Source: UBA4744 sp035282865 | Lineage (GTDB): Bacteria; Actinomycetota; Acidimicrobiia; Spongiisociales; UBA4744 | DNA length: 23,154 bases | Reading direction: 5' to 3' | NCBI GenBank assembly: GCA_035282865.1 | Contig: DATEVB010000221.1 | Location: 1-23,154 of the forward strand | Part shown: piece after piece, positions 1-6,934 of the stretch | How positions within the stretch are numbered: position 1 is the stretch's first letter | How the letters are laid out: each line of letters begins with the position of its first letter | The notes under the pieces: model-generated | What the model was told of the DNA's origin: nothing | The model's database searches: none | Seen by the model: the letters and a program-made list of their open reading frames with translations, nothing else | Position numbers and translations under genes: made by a program

Positions 1-238
1 GACCCGACCCGGTCAACCGGTAATAGCGTCGGAGCCTGCCCTGTACTACCTCCTCGTGGTCCACCTCCACCTGGGCTTCCCCCGCCAAGCGATCCAACGC
101 CCCATACAAAGTCCCTACCGCCAAACGAACCTCCCCACCCGACATCCGCTCAACAGCCAAGATGATCCCGTAGCCGTGCAGAGGCTCCACCGCCAGCGCG
201 CTGAGTATCAGAAAACCAGAACGGCGCATACCCTTCAT
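1..238 (-). CDS. PadR-family transcriptional regulator (N-terminal part, cut by window edge)
   Basis: The minus strand reads an open frame of 79 residues from ATG at 238 to the window edge. It contains the winged-helix signature of PadR regulators: SGFLILSALAVEPLHGYGI, then a recognition-helix segment with VGTLYGALDRL at about residues 41-51, then the wing ending RLRRYYRLTGSG. In this family the N-terminal domain binds DNA as a dimer, often as a phenolic- or drug-responsive repressor of a neighbouring gene and of itself. The C-terminal dimerisation helix lies outside the window. An alternative ATG is at 229. The gene is divergent from the decarboxylase gene at 511, an arrangement that suggests, but does not prove, that it controls it. 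The ligand is unknown. Confidence 0.88.
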   Translation of the reverse strand, partial: MKGMRRSGFLILSALAVEPLHGYGIILAVERMSGGEVRLAVGTLYGALDRLAGEAQVEVDHEEVVQGRLRRYYRLTGSG

Positions 239-246
239 ATACCCGT

Positions 247-274
247 AATATATCGTGTCACGATATGTTGTCAA
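247..274 (-). promoter_or_regulatory. Consensus sigma-70-type promoter of padR with embedded operator
   Basis: On the minus strand there is a perfect -35 TTGACA (complement of 269-274) and, after a 16-base spacer, a -10 TATATT (complement of 247-252). Transcription would then begin around 239-241, at or just before the ATG at 238, so the message would be leaderless or nearly so. No Shine-Dalgarno sequence is visible for that ATG, which fits. Confidence 0.65.
250..266. promoter_or_regulatory. 17-bp palindrome, probable PadR operator
   Basis: ATATCGTG-T-CACGATAT is a perfect inverted repeat with 8-base arms (250-257 and 259-266) around one central base. It fills most of the spacer and touches the -10 element of the padR promoter. 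A bound dimer would block RNA polymerase, so autorepression is the simplest reading. PadR proteins commonly bind AT-rich palindromes of about this size. Binding by this particular protein is inferred. Confidence 0.65.
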
Positions 275-397
275 TTAGCGACTGCAAGACTCACAGACGA
301 GCAGTCGCACTCGACTTGCACGTCCCACCCATAGGCAAACCCACCAGCTGATGCCGCCCAGGGTGGTCGATCCCTACCGCAGGGACCGAGCGCCGAC

Positions 398-439
398 GTG
401 CCGATCGGGGGCACCCTGGTCGAAGGGGCGATATGGCGC
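398..439. repeat. Hairpin repeat, copy A
   Basis: A 42-base element begins GTGCCGATCGGGG and ends GCGATATGGCGC. Its middle folds as CGATCGGGG / GCA loop / CCCTGGTCG, nine pairs of which two are G.U. A second copy lies at 2133-2173, so the pair flanks the decarboxylase gene. Both termini match exactly while the middle differs but still pairs. Function unknown. Confidence 0.6.
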
Positions 440-510
440 ATGTTTGGTGTTCTGCGTGGCTGTTCGACCTCGTAGGCTCTGGCTTGTTGTCTATCGAGGG
501 AGGCCGGACG

Positions 511-1914
511 ATGACGGGGTTAGAGCCGTCTATCGACGAGCAAGAACTGATTCTCAAGAAGGTGTCCGAGTTCGTAGTGTCGCACGCGGCGACCGTGAGA
601 ACCCTTCCGGTCGCGCCATCGGTTACGGCGGAAGACTTGCGGTCGCGCTTGGAGCAGATCCATCTGGACACACCGTGGACACCGGATGAAGCGATCAGGT
701 GGTGCATTGACTTGCTGACTGAGGCGACGGTTCATACGACCAGCCCGATGTATTTCGGGTTGTTCAACCCGACCCCGACCTTTATGGGAATCATCGGGGA
801 CCTTTTGACGGCTGCTTTCAATCCGCAGCTGGCGGCGTGGAGCCACGCTCCTGGGGCCGCGGAGATCGAGGCGTGGCTGATTCGGTATTTCGGCGAGCGT
901 ATTGGTTTCGATGGGGACCCCGCGGGTTCCTTCACGAGTGGTGGAGCCGAGGCCAACGCAACCGCTCTCCACCTGGCACTCACGCGGGCTTTTACCGGGT
1001 TCGGTGAGGGAGGGCTGCGGGCTGTAGACGCCGACCCAGTGGTGTGCGTGTCGGCGGAGAGCCATCACGCCTGGCTGAAGATCGCGCACGTGTGTGGCAT
1101 AGGTCGCAACGCCATCCGTTTCATCCCAGTTGATGAGGACCTCAAGATGAGCGTACCGGCGCTGCGGGAGACCCTCGCCGGCGACCGGCGGGCCGGGCAC
1201 CGCCCGGTTCTGGTGGTAGCAACAGCGGGAACCACTTCGGCCGGAGTCATCGATCCACTGACTGAGGTTGCGGGGGCGGCCCAGGACTACGGAGCCTTTT
1301 TCCACGTCGACGCAGCCTGGGCGGGCGCAGCGGTCCTTTCCGACCAGCTTCGAACCCACCTAAACGGAATCGAAGAGGCTGACTCGGTCACCGTCGATGC
1401 CCACAAGTGGCTGTCCGTGCCGATGGGGGCCGGCATGTTCATCACTCGGCATCGAGACCTCCTCCTCGAGACCTACCGGGTGTCGACCGCATACATGCCG
1501 GGCCCCGTTGACGCCACAACTGACCCGTACACGAGCTCAAACCAATGGTCCCGCCGCTTCATCGGTTTGAAGTTGTTTCTGACCCTGTTGACCGCCGGCC
1601 GATCGGGCTATTCCCAACAGCTCGAACACGACACCGGTCTCGCCGACCGGCTGCGTGAAGGCTTGGCCGCTGACGGTTGGCAGATCCTCAACCGAACACC
1701 TTTCCCGGTGGTCTGCTTCGCCGATCCGAGCAGACCCGGGGACGCTGGATTTCACCAACGGATCGTCGACGGTGTGGTGGCCTCCGGACAGGCGTGGATC
1801 TCAACCACCAATCTCGCAGGTCGCCCCGCCATCCGCGCCTGCATAACCAGCCACCGCACCACCGCGGACGACATCGACGCCCTCGTGCAACACCTCGATA
1901 GTGCCCGCCCATAA
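511..1914 (+). CDS. Pyridoxal-phosphate-dependent group II decarboxylase (aromatic-L-amino-acid / glutamate decarboxylase-like)
   Basis: This is a 467-residue fold-type I PLP enzyme of the group II decarboxylase family. Members remove the alpha-carboxyl of amino acids such as tyrosine, tryptophan, DOPA, glutamate or 2,4-diaminobutyrate to give an amine. Visible motifs are TSGGAEANATALHLAL (cofactor phosphate binding), ESHHAWLKIA (His that stacks on PLP), HVDAAWAGAA (Asp that contacts the pyridine nitrogen) and VDAHKWLSVPMG with Schiff-base Lys299. I chose ATG at 511 because GAGGGAGG sits about 8 bases upstream; the longer frame from 433 adds 26 unlikely residues with no ribosome site. The gene stands alone and divergent from padR, and is bracketed by hairpin repeats. 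I cannot tell the substrate from sequence; an aromatic amino acid is only a guess. Confidence 0.9.
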   Translation: MTGLEPSIDEQELILKKVSEFVVSHAATVRTLPVAPSVTAEDLRSRLEQIHLDTPWTPDEAIRWCIDLLTEATVHTTSPMYFGLFNPTPTFMGIIGDLLTAAFNPQLAAWSHAPGAAEIEAWLIRYFGERIGFDGDPAGSFTSGGAEANATALHLALTRAFTGFGEGGLRAVDADPVVCVSAESHHAWLKIAHVCGIGRNAIRFIPVDEDLKMSVPALRETLAGDRRAGHRPVLVVATAGTTSAGVIDPLTEVAGAAQDYGAFFHVDAAWAGAAVLSDQLRTHLNGIEEADSVTVDAHKWLSVPMGAGMFITRHRDLLLETYRVSTAYMPGPVDATTDPYTSSNQWSRRFIGLKLFLTLLTAGRSGYSQQLEHDTGLADRLREGLAADGWQILNRTPFPVVCFADPSRPGDAGFHQRIVDGVVASGQAWISTTNLAGRPAIRACITSHRTTADDIDALVQHLDSARP

Positions 1915-2087
1915 CGCTCACCGGGTAACCCGAAATCGGCGAACCCGCATTGGCGCTTCATCCGCTCGACGATCGCTTGCTCGGTCATGCTCGGACCCCG
2001 TCATCCAATCGACAACACCAGCCAAGAAAAAACAAAGGGTCGTACGCCCACACCCGGCAGATCGAGCGTAGCTGTCGGGTGGACTTC

Positions 2088-2109
2088 GCCACGGTCCGTG
2101 CTCGTCACC
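2088..2109. repeat. Imperfect 22-base direct repeat, left copy
   Basis: The segment starting GCCACGGTCCGTG recurs at 3179-3200 with 20 of 22 bases identical. The two copies flank the GNAT gene. Chance similarity in GC-rich DNA cannot be excluded. Confidence 0.35.
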
Positions 2110-2132
2110 GAGCTGGGCAGGTAGCGCAGAAG

Positions 2133-2173
2133 GTGCCGATCGGGGACACTCCCCGATAGGTGCGATATGGCGC
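2133..2173. repeat. Hairpin repeat, copy B
   Basis: It starts GTGCCGATCGGGG and ends GCGATATGGCGC, like copy A at 398-439. Here the core is ATCGGGG / ACACT loop / CCCCGAT, extended by CC/GG beyond one mismatch. The stem differs in sequence from copy A but is still paired. A partial match to the conserved tail alone (GCGATATGGCG) is at 5091-5101. Confidence 0.6.
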
Positions 2174-2250
2174 GAGATTAGGGCGATCTGGTGCGCCTGT
2201 AGCGGTGAGGGAAACGGGGTCGTGGCGAGCTGAGCTCGAGAAGAACCGAG

Positions 2251-3021
2251 TTAGCCCATCACCGCAGGGCGGCGCATCACCGTGTCGTGCTCGCGCCGCT
2301 CAACGGGTTCGAACCCTCGGGCCTCGTAGAGGTGCCTCGGTCCGCGGAAGTGGCCGGCGTCGGCACCCTTGGGAGCGTTGTGAGGGTAGCCCTCGATCCA
2401 CTGGGCACCACGGTCGGCAGCGTCAGAGATCACCCCGTCGAGGAGCATCGCAGCTATTCCGTGGCGCCGATACGGCGGGGCAATGATGAAGCATGACACG
2501 CCGATCACCGAGGCCGGATCAGGCCCGCTGGGATCAACCAGCCGGTACAGGCCGTAGTCGGAGCGGGGCGAAGCGTTGACCCAGCCCGCCGGCGTTCCGT
2601 CGACGTAGGCGAGATACCCGTCGGTGCCGCCGGTGCGAAGCCGCTCGACCATCGCAGCTCGGACTTGCCGCCATGGGCCCTCCAGGATCTCGTCCGTGTC
2701 CGGGACGTGAGGCTCGTGGCAGTAGCAGGATGCCCAGTCCGGATTACCGGCGAAGGCGTCGTGGTCGAAGAACCTGAGCCAGTCGTCGATGCGGTCCTCC
2801 GATACCGGGTGGACGGTGACCGCGCCGATCTCAGAGAGCCGTTCCGTACCCCCCGTGAGCCGCACGTTTGCTTCGGCGTAGTTGCGGGCGTAGTTGCGGA
2901 TCGCCTCTTCCGGATACTGCCAATCATGACTCTCCCCGGCGTGAGCGACGAACCGATCGGTGATCGTCTCGGCGTCGTTGCCTTCGATCCTCGCGTCACC
3001 AGCGAAGCACTCCATCCACAT
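2251..3021 (-). CDS. GNAT-family N-acetyltransferase with a distinct N-terminal segment
   Basis: This is a 256-residue protein. The C-terminal part carries the acetyl-CoA-binding core of GNAT enzymes: VSCFIIAPPYRRHGIAAMLL at about residues 175-194, with the RRHGIA pyrophosphate loop. It ends LYEARGFEPVERR, the usual last strand and helix. Residues 1-65 form an extra helical segment rich in acidic and aromatic residues (DWQYPEEAIRNYARNYAEA). A compact Cys/His cluster, CYCHEPH at 99-105, could bind metal. The start at 3021 is chosen because GGGAGGA lies 7 bases upstream; an ATG eight codons earlier has no ribosome site. The acceptor substrate is unknown. The gene is convergent with the decarboxylase and is followed upstream by a methyltransferase remnant on the opposite strand. 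Confidence 0.85.
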   Translation of the reverse strand: MWMECFAGDARIEGNDAETITDRFVAHAGESHDWQYPEEAIRNYARNYAEANVRLTGGTERLSEIGAVTVHPVSEDRIDDWLRFFDHDAFAGNPDWASCYCHEPHVPDTDEILEGPWRQVRAAMVERLRTGGTDGYLAYVDGTPAGWVNASPRSDYGLYRLVDPSGPDPASVIGVSCFIIAPPYRRHGIAAMLLDGVISDAADRGAQWIEGYPHNAPKGADAGHFRGPRHLYEARGFEPVERREHDTVMRRPAVMG

Positions 3022-3166
3022 CTCGATTTCCTCCCGACGGAACATTGGACGGTACCAGCAGGCAGCATCGAGGGAGGGCGATCGTGCGACAGCACAGCTC
3101 GCTCACCGACCGGGCCGACGTCGCGCATCGACCAGCACGCTCGAACCGGCAAATCAGGCCCACTAG

Positions 3167-3508
3167 CCAGCGACGCTAGCCACGGTCCGTGTTCGTCTCC
3201 AAACGACATTCCATTCTCGATGGCGGGGATCCTTCGGCGTTGTCACCGACGATGAGGTAGTCGTGGCCAGGTCAGGATTCGACGCTGATGAGGCCATCGG
3301 GCGGATGGACTTCACTCTGATGACACGAGACGGCGACCTCTGGAAGCACACCGACGTGACCTTGACGCAACGCAGTTACCCGGAAGCCGACGTCCGCTCC
3401 GCGCTGGCCGCCGCCGGATTCGATGATGTCGAGGTCCACGACGCTCGGGACATCGACATGGACGAGGTCGGGCGCTCGTTCTTCCGATGTCGCATGGCGC
3501 CGACCTGA
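3167..3508 (+). pseudogene. 3' remnant of a class I SAM-dependent methyltransferase gene
   Basis: An open frame from just after a TAG at 3164 to TGA at 3506 encodes about 113 residues. It resembles the C-terminal third of small SAM-dependent methyltransferases: VVARSGFDADEAIGRMDFTL, then WKHTDVTLTQRSYPEADVRSALAAAGF, then the FFRCR ending. The SAM-binding glycine-rich motif is missing, and homology-like sequence seems to run upstream of any good start codon. A GTG at 3263 could give an 81-residue product, but it would have no cofactor site. I read it as a truncated gene, perhaps cut by the event that brought in the neighbouring acetyltransferase. Confidence in the family is moderate because the diagnostic motif is absent. 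Confidence 0.6.
3179..3200. repeat. Imperfect 22-base direct repeat, right copy
   Basis: It matches 2088-2109 in 20 of 22 bases and lies at the 5' edge of the methyltransferase remnant. Confidence 0.35.
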
Positions 3509-3725
3509 GCCCACCCGATCACGACGTGTCGATCCAGCGCACTCGGCGGAATGCGCGTCTTGGTCGGGCTTGGGTGATCGGCGTGGTGTGCTACGACCGT
3601 TGCCTGTGGCAGCAAGGGTCACGGAACGCGCTGCACACCACCGGGACATCCGGTGGGCGATGCAACCTACTGGCCCGGTTGCCAGCACGGCGCGAGTGTC
3701 CGTGAGCGCAGCGCTGGTTGACGCA

Positions 3726-4421
3726 TCAATCGTTCGAGACGACGAATCTCACGGTGCCTCCGGAGTTCGACATGGTGAGTACGCCGGGCTCGAGCAGGAG
3801 GTCGAACGGAGCGACCAGCACAGCATCAATCGTGCCGGGCTGAGGGTCCGGCTCGCAAATGTATGGGAAGTACGGACGACTAGCTCCGACGTTCATCTCA
3901 TCCGGATCCGGGAAGACATCATTGAGGAACTGGCCGGTGTTTCCGTCGATCTCGAAAAGCCCTTCCAAGAAGCCACATATGTCGCCTGTGCCATCGATGC
4001 GTACTTGGTACTTGTAGGCGCCGTTGCTCTGGAGCGTTGGCCACAACAACAAACGGACACCAACGAGCTCAGGCCGATCCACGTCTGCGTTCAGACGTAC
4101 CTCGAGTATGCCCTCGCGACCAAGACGGCCGTTCTGCACGCTCCATTCCAGAAATGTCGCATCACCAACTGGCTCCGGGATAACGGACTGCTCGTTTGGG
4201 TCGGCAGATTGCGTTGCAACTGACCCATCGGAGCCGCCCGTGAGGAACAAGGTGGTAGCCCCGAACCCACCCAGCACGACAGCGAAGGCAGCGGCGGCCG
4301 CCGCAACACGTCGCCGGGCCGCGCGGGTTCGAATCGCCGCTACCGGACGAGTCGACATCTCCAAAATGTGACGGCGCACCGCGACGCTGTCTCGTTCGAG
4401 ACGATCGTCAAGAGCCTTCAT
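3726..4421 (-). CDS. Single-pass membrane protein, probable anti-sigma partner of the upstream ECF sigma factor
   Basis: This is a 231-residue protein with a short charged cytosolic N-terminus (1-38, MKALDDRLERDSVAVRRHIL), one membrane segment (about 39-61, Ala-rich then VVLGGFGATTLFL) and an exported domain of about 170 residues. The exported domain shows LEWSVQNGRLGREGILEVRL and a Cys pair (ICGF, YICEPD). ATG at 4421 is preceded by GAGGAGG six bases upstream and overlaps the sigma-factor stop by 14 bases, so the two are translationally coupled. The position directly after an ECF sigma gene and the topology fit an anti-sigma regulator. There is no HxxxCxxC zinc anti-sigma motif, and I do not recognise the external domain. 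A sigma-regulated envelope protein is the alternative. Confidence 0.7.
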   Translation of the reverse strand: MKALDDRLERDSVAVRRHILEMSTRPVAAIRTRAARRRVAAAAAAFAVVLGGFGATTLFLTGGSDGSVATQSADPNEQSVIPEPVGDATFLEWSVQNGRLGREGILEVRLNADVDRPELVGVRLLLWPTLQSNGAYKYQVRIDGTGDICGFLEGLFEIDGNTGQFLNDVFPDPDEMNVGASRPYFPYICEPDPQPGTIDAVLVAPFDLLLEPGVLTMSNSGGTVRFVVSND

Positions 4422-4998
4422 TGCTGGCCTCCTCGCCGAGAATCCGAGCGAGCGCACTCTTTGCCCGCTGGAGATGGGTCTTCACGGTGTTCTCCGAGCG
4501 TTCAAGGATCCGAGCGATGTCCTCCATTGAACGCTGGTCGTAGTAGCGCAAAGCGATCACCTGTGCCTGTTTGACGGGCAGGCTTCGCACCGCCTCCCAT
4601 GTCTCGGCAGCCTCGGCAGGGATTTCCGGCACGCCGAACCCTCGATTGCGCATACGAGTCAACGCCCTCATCTCAGCCACGCGCCGCCGGAAAAGAGATC
4701 GTGCCCGGTTGACGAGCACCCGCCGCACCCAACCCCCCGGATCGTCATATGAGGCGATCCGATCCCAACGCCGAAAAGCGGCCAGAAAGGCGTCCTGGGC
4801 AAGGTCCTCCGCCGCGGAACGGCTGCCCGACAGAACATAGGCCAATCCGATCACCGCATGGAGCTCCCTGCCATAGAAGTCCTCAAAGCTCTCGCGGAAC
4901 GAACCGTCGAGAACGCCGGGCGACGACCCGCCACCAGGAGCCTTCAGCTCCCCAGCCTCGACGGTCACCTCGTCACGTCCATCCAGTTCCATTGTCAT
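4408..4998 (-). CDS. ECF-type RNA polymerase sigma factor (sigma-70 family)
   Basis: The protein has about 196 residues. Region 2 spans roughly residues 40-105 (LSGSRSAAEDLAQDAFLAAF, then YDDPGGWVRRVLVNRARSLFRRR). Region 4 spans about 133-185 (LPVKQAQVIALRYYDQRSMEDI with the helix-turn-helix SENTVKTHLQRAKSAL). The proline-rich linker has no extra domain, which is typical of ECF factors directing RNA polymerase to a small regulon. The N-terminal 35 residues are low-complexity and acidic. The start is uncertain: GTG at 5007 and ATG at 4998 and 4992 are in frame, and none has a clear Shine-Dalgarno sequence. It overlaps the downstream membrane protein gene, its probable anti-sigma partner. The signal sensed is unknown. 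Confidence 0.9.
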   Translation of the reverse strand: MTMELDGRDEVTVEAGELKAPGGGSSPGVLDGSFRESFEDFYGRELHAVIGLAYVLSGSRSAAEDLAQDAFLAAFRRWDRIASYDDPGGWVRRVLVNRARSLFRRRVAEMRALTRMRNRGFGVPEIPAEAAETWEAVRSLPVKQAQVIALRYYDQRSMEDIARILERSENTVKTHLQRAKSALARILGEEASNEGS

Positions 4999-5090
4999 AG
5001 GTAACACGCACGAGATGCCGAAACGGGTGACAATCGATAAGTCTATTGGCTCGTCAACGAGAGACCGCCCAGATCACCGCGACGTCCCGA

Positions 5091-5101
5091 GCGATATGGC
5101 G
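5091..5101. repeat. Partial copy of the hairpin-repeat tail
   Basis: GCGATATGGCG matches the conserved 3' tail of the repeats at 398-439 and 2133-2173. The hairpin part is not recognisable here. It lies between the sigma-factor gene and the recombinase pseudogene. Confidence 0.3.
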
Positions 5102-5152
5102 TACCCATCAGCGCTCAGTATCCGGCAGTTATGGGCGTTCCTTGTTTCTAGG

Positions 5153-6079
5153 TCATCGGCTGGCTCCGGCTAGGTAGGTGGCGACGATGTAGGTGGCGTG
5201 ACGGTCGAGGGATTGTCAGGCCCGGTCGTAGCGCATGGTGGTTCTGGGATCAGCATGCGATGCGGCTTCTTGGACATCCCGCAGGGCGACACCGGCATCC
5301 AGGGCGGCGGTGATGAACGAGTGCCGGAGCGAGTGTGGGGAGATGTTCTTGTCGATCCCTCCCCTTTTCGCCAACCGTTTGACGATCCGGGTGGCGGCAT
5401 GCCGATCCAACCGGCGGGTGCCGTCGTGGTTGAGGAAGATCGGGCCGTCTTCTCGTTCCCCGACACACAGGTCGATGGCCCTGGCGGTACGGGGCGCCAA
5501 CGGGATGGTGACGATCTTTCCTCCTTTGCGGGCGATGGTCAAAGTCCGATGACCCCGCTCCACACCAAGCTGCCCTATGTCGGCATTCAACGCTTCAGAG
5601 ATGCACAACCCGTTCAGCGCCAACAGACACGCCAACACATGGTCCCTGCCACCACTGAGGCCGGCCTGGACCAAGAACATGCCCAGCTCGTTGCGATCCA
5701 AACCGGTGGCATGGGGTTCGTAGTCGAGACGGGGGCGACGCACATGAGCCGCCGGGGATACCGGTATCAGCTGTTCCTCGAAACAGTATCGGTAGAACCC
5801 GGCCACCATCGATAGCCGCCTGCCGACGGTTGCTCTTGCTTTGCCGTCTTGTTCGAGACTGCGGGCAAACAGCTCGATATGGGCCCGTCTCACATCAAAG
5901 ACCCGCAGGTCGTGGTTGTCGCACCAGCGAAGCCACTGCCGCAGATCCAGCGAGTACGCCTGGCGGGTCGTGTCGCCGTAGCCGGCCAGGAAACCAGCAA
6001 CAGCCTGCCGCACCGCAAACGAATCAAAGTCCGGCGACACCAGCGCCGGGACAAAGGAGGTCTCTGTGATTGTCATCAT
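5153..6079 (-). pseudogene. Tyrosine recombinase / phage-type integrase, doubly damaged
   Basis: This is a site-specific recombinase of the XerC/XerD and phage integrase type. It has an N-terminal SAM-like core-binding domain (TTRQAYSLDLRQWLRWC) and a catalytic domain with the beta-strand Lys (TIARKGGKIVTIPL), HSLRHSF (His-x-x-Arg), SHADPRTTMRY (His and the nucleophilic Tyr). Two defects are visible. The first catalytic Arg, expected in NGLRxSEAL, is Cys (NGLCISEAL, codon TGC at 5603-5605). An in-frame TGA at 5216-5218 stops translation at YDRA; the same frame then continues QSLDRHATYIVATYLAGASR to a TGA at 5153-5155, which looks like the native C-terminal tail. Each lesion is one C-to-T change from an Arg codon. 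GGGGAAGGA precedes the ATGs at 6079 and 6076. The gene is divergent from the toxin-antitoxin pair. Confidence 0.85.
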
Positions 6080-6208
6080 TGGTTCCTTCCCCTCGCCAGG
6101 GAACGAACCGACCTGCACCCCACCAAGTCAACACCTTCCAGCAGCGATGCGGGGAGCCGCGAAATCGTCGTATGTGGGTGCTTGAATGAATGGGTGGAAG
6201 GAGAGGTA

Positions 6209-6934
6209 ATGGTCAAGACCCGGGATCGACTGCGGTTCGACGTTCCGCTGTACACCGTTACAGAGGCGGCACGCATCGTTGATGTGCCTGTGTCAACGTT
6301 GTCGACATGGGCGCAGGGCTATGTGCGGCGTTTCCCGAAACGGTCTGCCGTTTTCGGCGATCCGATCATCACCTACCTCCAACCAGACGGCCCGCGGCGC
6401 CCCTCAATCCCCTTCGTGGGTCTCACCGAAGCAACTGTCCTAGCTGCAATCAGGAGTAGCGGCGTTCCGATGCAACGCATCCGGCCAGCGGTGCAAGCTC
6501 TCAAGGCTGGATTGGGCGTCGACCACGCCCTGGCGTCTCGGCGACTGTATACCGACGGGGCTGAGCTGCTATTTGACTATGCCGAAAGCCACCAGGACAC
6601 CGCCGATCGGCAGGCGGCCAAGCATCTCGTCGTGATCAGAAGCGGACAGCGAGTCTTCACCGATGTGATCTTGGAATACCTTCGCAGAATCGAGTACGCC
6701 TCAGACGGCTACGCCGAACTGATCCATGTCCCCGCCTATGAACATGCCGAGGTCGTTGTCGATCCGACACGCTCATTCGGCGCACCGATCTTCGAGCGGG
6801 GTGGGTCTCGCCTCGACGATGTCCTCCGAAGATTCTGGGCAGGTGAATCACTAGATGGGCTCTCCAACGAATTCGGTGTGCCCCCGAGCCAGCTAGAGGA
6901 CGTGCTTCGTGTCACATCCAGACGGGCTGCCTGA
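6209..6934 (+). CDS. DUF433-type antitoxin of a VapBC45-like toxin-antitoxin pair
   Basis: The protein has 241 residues. The N-terminus (about 14-40, YTVTEAARIVDVPVSTLSTWA) is a MerR/excisionase-like helix-turn-helix. The C-terminal segment (about 180-236, VVVDPTRSFGAPIFERGGSRLDDVL, then FWAGESLDGLSNEFGVPPSQL) is a DUF433 domain, a small winged helix common in antitoxins. Length and layout match what I recall of mycobacterial VapB45 (Rv2018). It should bind and silence the toxin encoded directly downstream and repress its own promoter, as type II antitoxins do. ATG at 6209 follows GGAAGGAGAGG, so the longer frame from 5849 is not used. Its last 26 bases overlap the toxin gene. The complex itself is inferred from family and order. 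Confidence 0.85.
   Translation: MVKTRDRLRFDVPLYTVTEAARIVDVPVSTLSTWAQGYVRRFPKRSAVFGDPIITYLQPDGPRRPSIPFVGLTEATVLAAIRSSGVPMQRIRPAVQALKAGLGVDHALASRRLYTDGAELLFDYAESHQDTADRQAAKHLVVIRSGQRVFTDVILEYLRRIEYASDGYAELIHVPAYEHAEVVVDPTRSFGAPIFERGGSRLDDVLRRFWAGESLDGLSNEFGVPPSQLEDVLRVTSRRAA

Larger units (their letters stand above)
239..510. other. Divergent intergenic region padR / decarboxylase
   Basis: Apart from the padR promoter and operator and the hairpin repeat at 398-439, I see no gene here. The long forward frame that begins at 433 runs through the 3' part of this region, but the decarboxylase has a much better start at 511. Confidence 0.5.
1915..2250. other. 336-base stretch without a supported gene
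   Basis: This stretch lies between the convergent decarboxylase and acetyltransferase genes. It holds hairpin repeat copy B (2133-2173) and the first copy of an imperfect 22-base direct repeat (2088-2109). Short frames on both strands (for example plus 1950-2159, minus 1752-1988) have no ribosome site and no family I recognise. No clear intrinsic terminator is present unless the copy B hairpin acts as one; it lacks a T-run. Confidence 0.5.

Noticed and set aside
433..510. N-terminal extension of the decarboxylase from ATG 433
   Set aside because: It overlaps hairpin repeat A and has no ribosome site; ATG 511 has a strong one, and the family-like sequence begins after it.
1752..1988. Minus-strand frame starting MTEQAIVERMKRQCGF
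   Set aside because: The first 25 residues look protein-like, but most of it is antisense to the decarboxylase and no family is recognisable.
1950..2159. 69-residue plus-strand frame after the decarboxylase
   Set aside because: No ribosome site and an arginine/histidine-rich composition typical of non-coding GC-rich frames; it also runs through hairpin repeat B.
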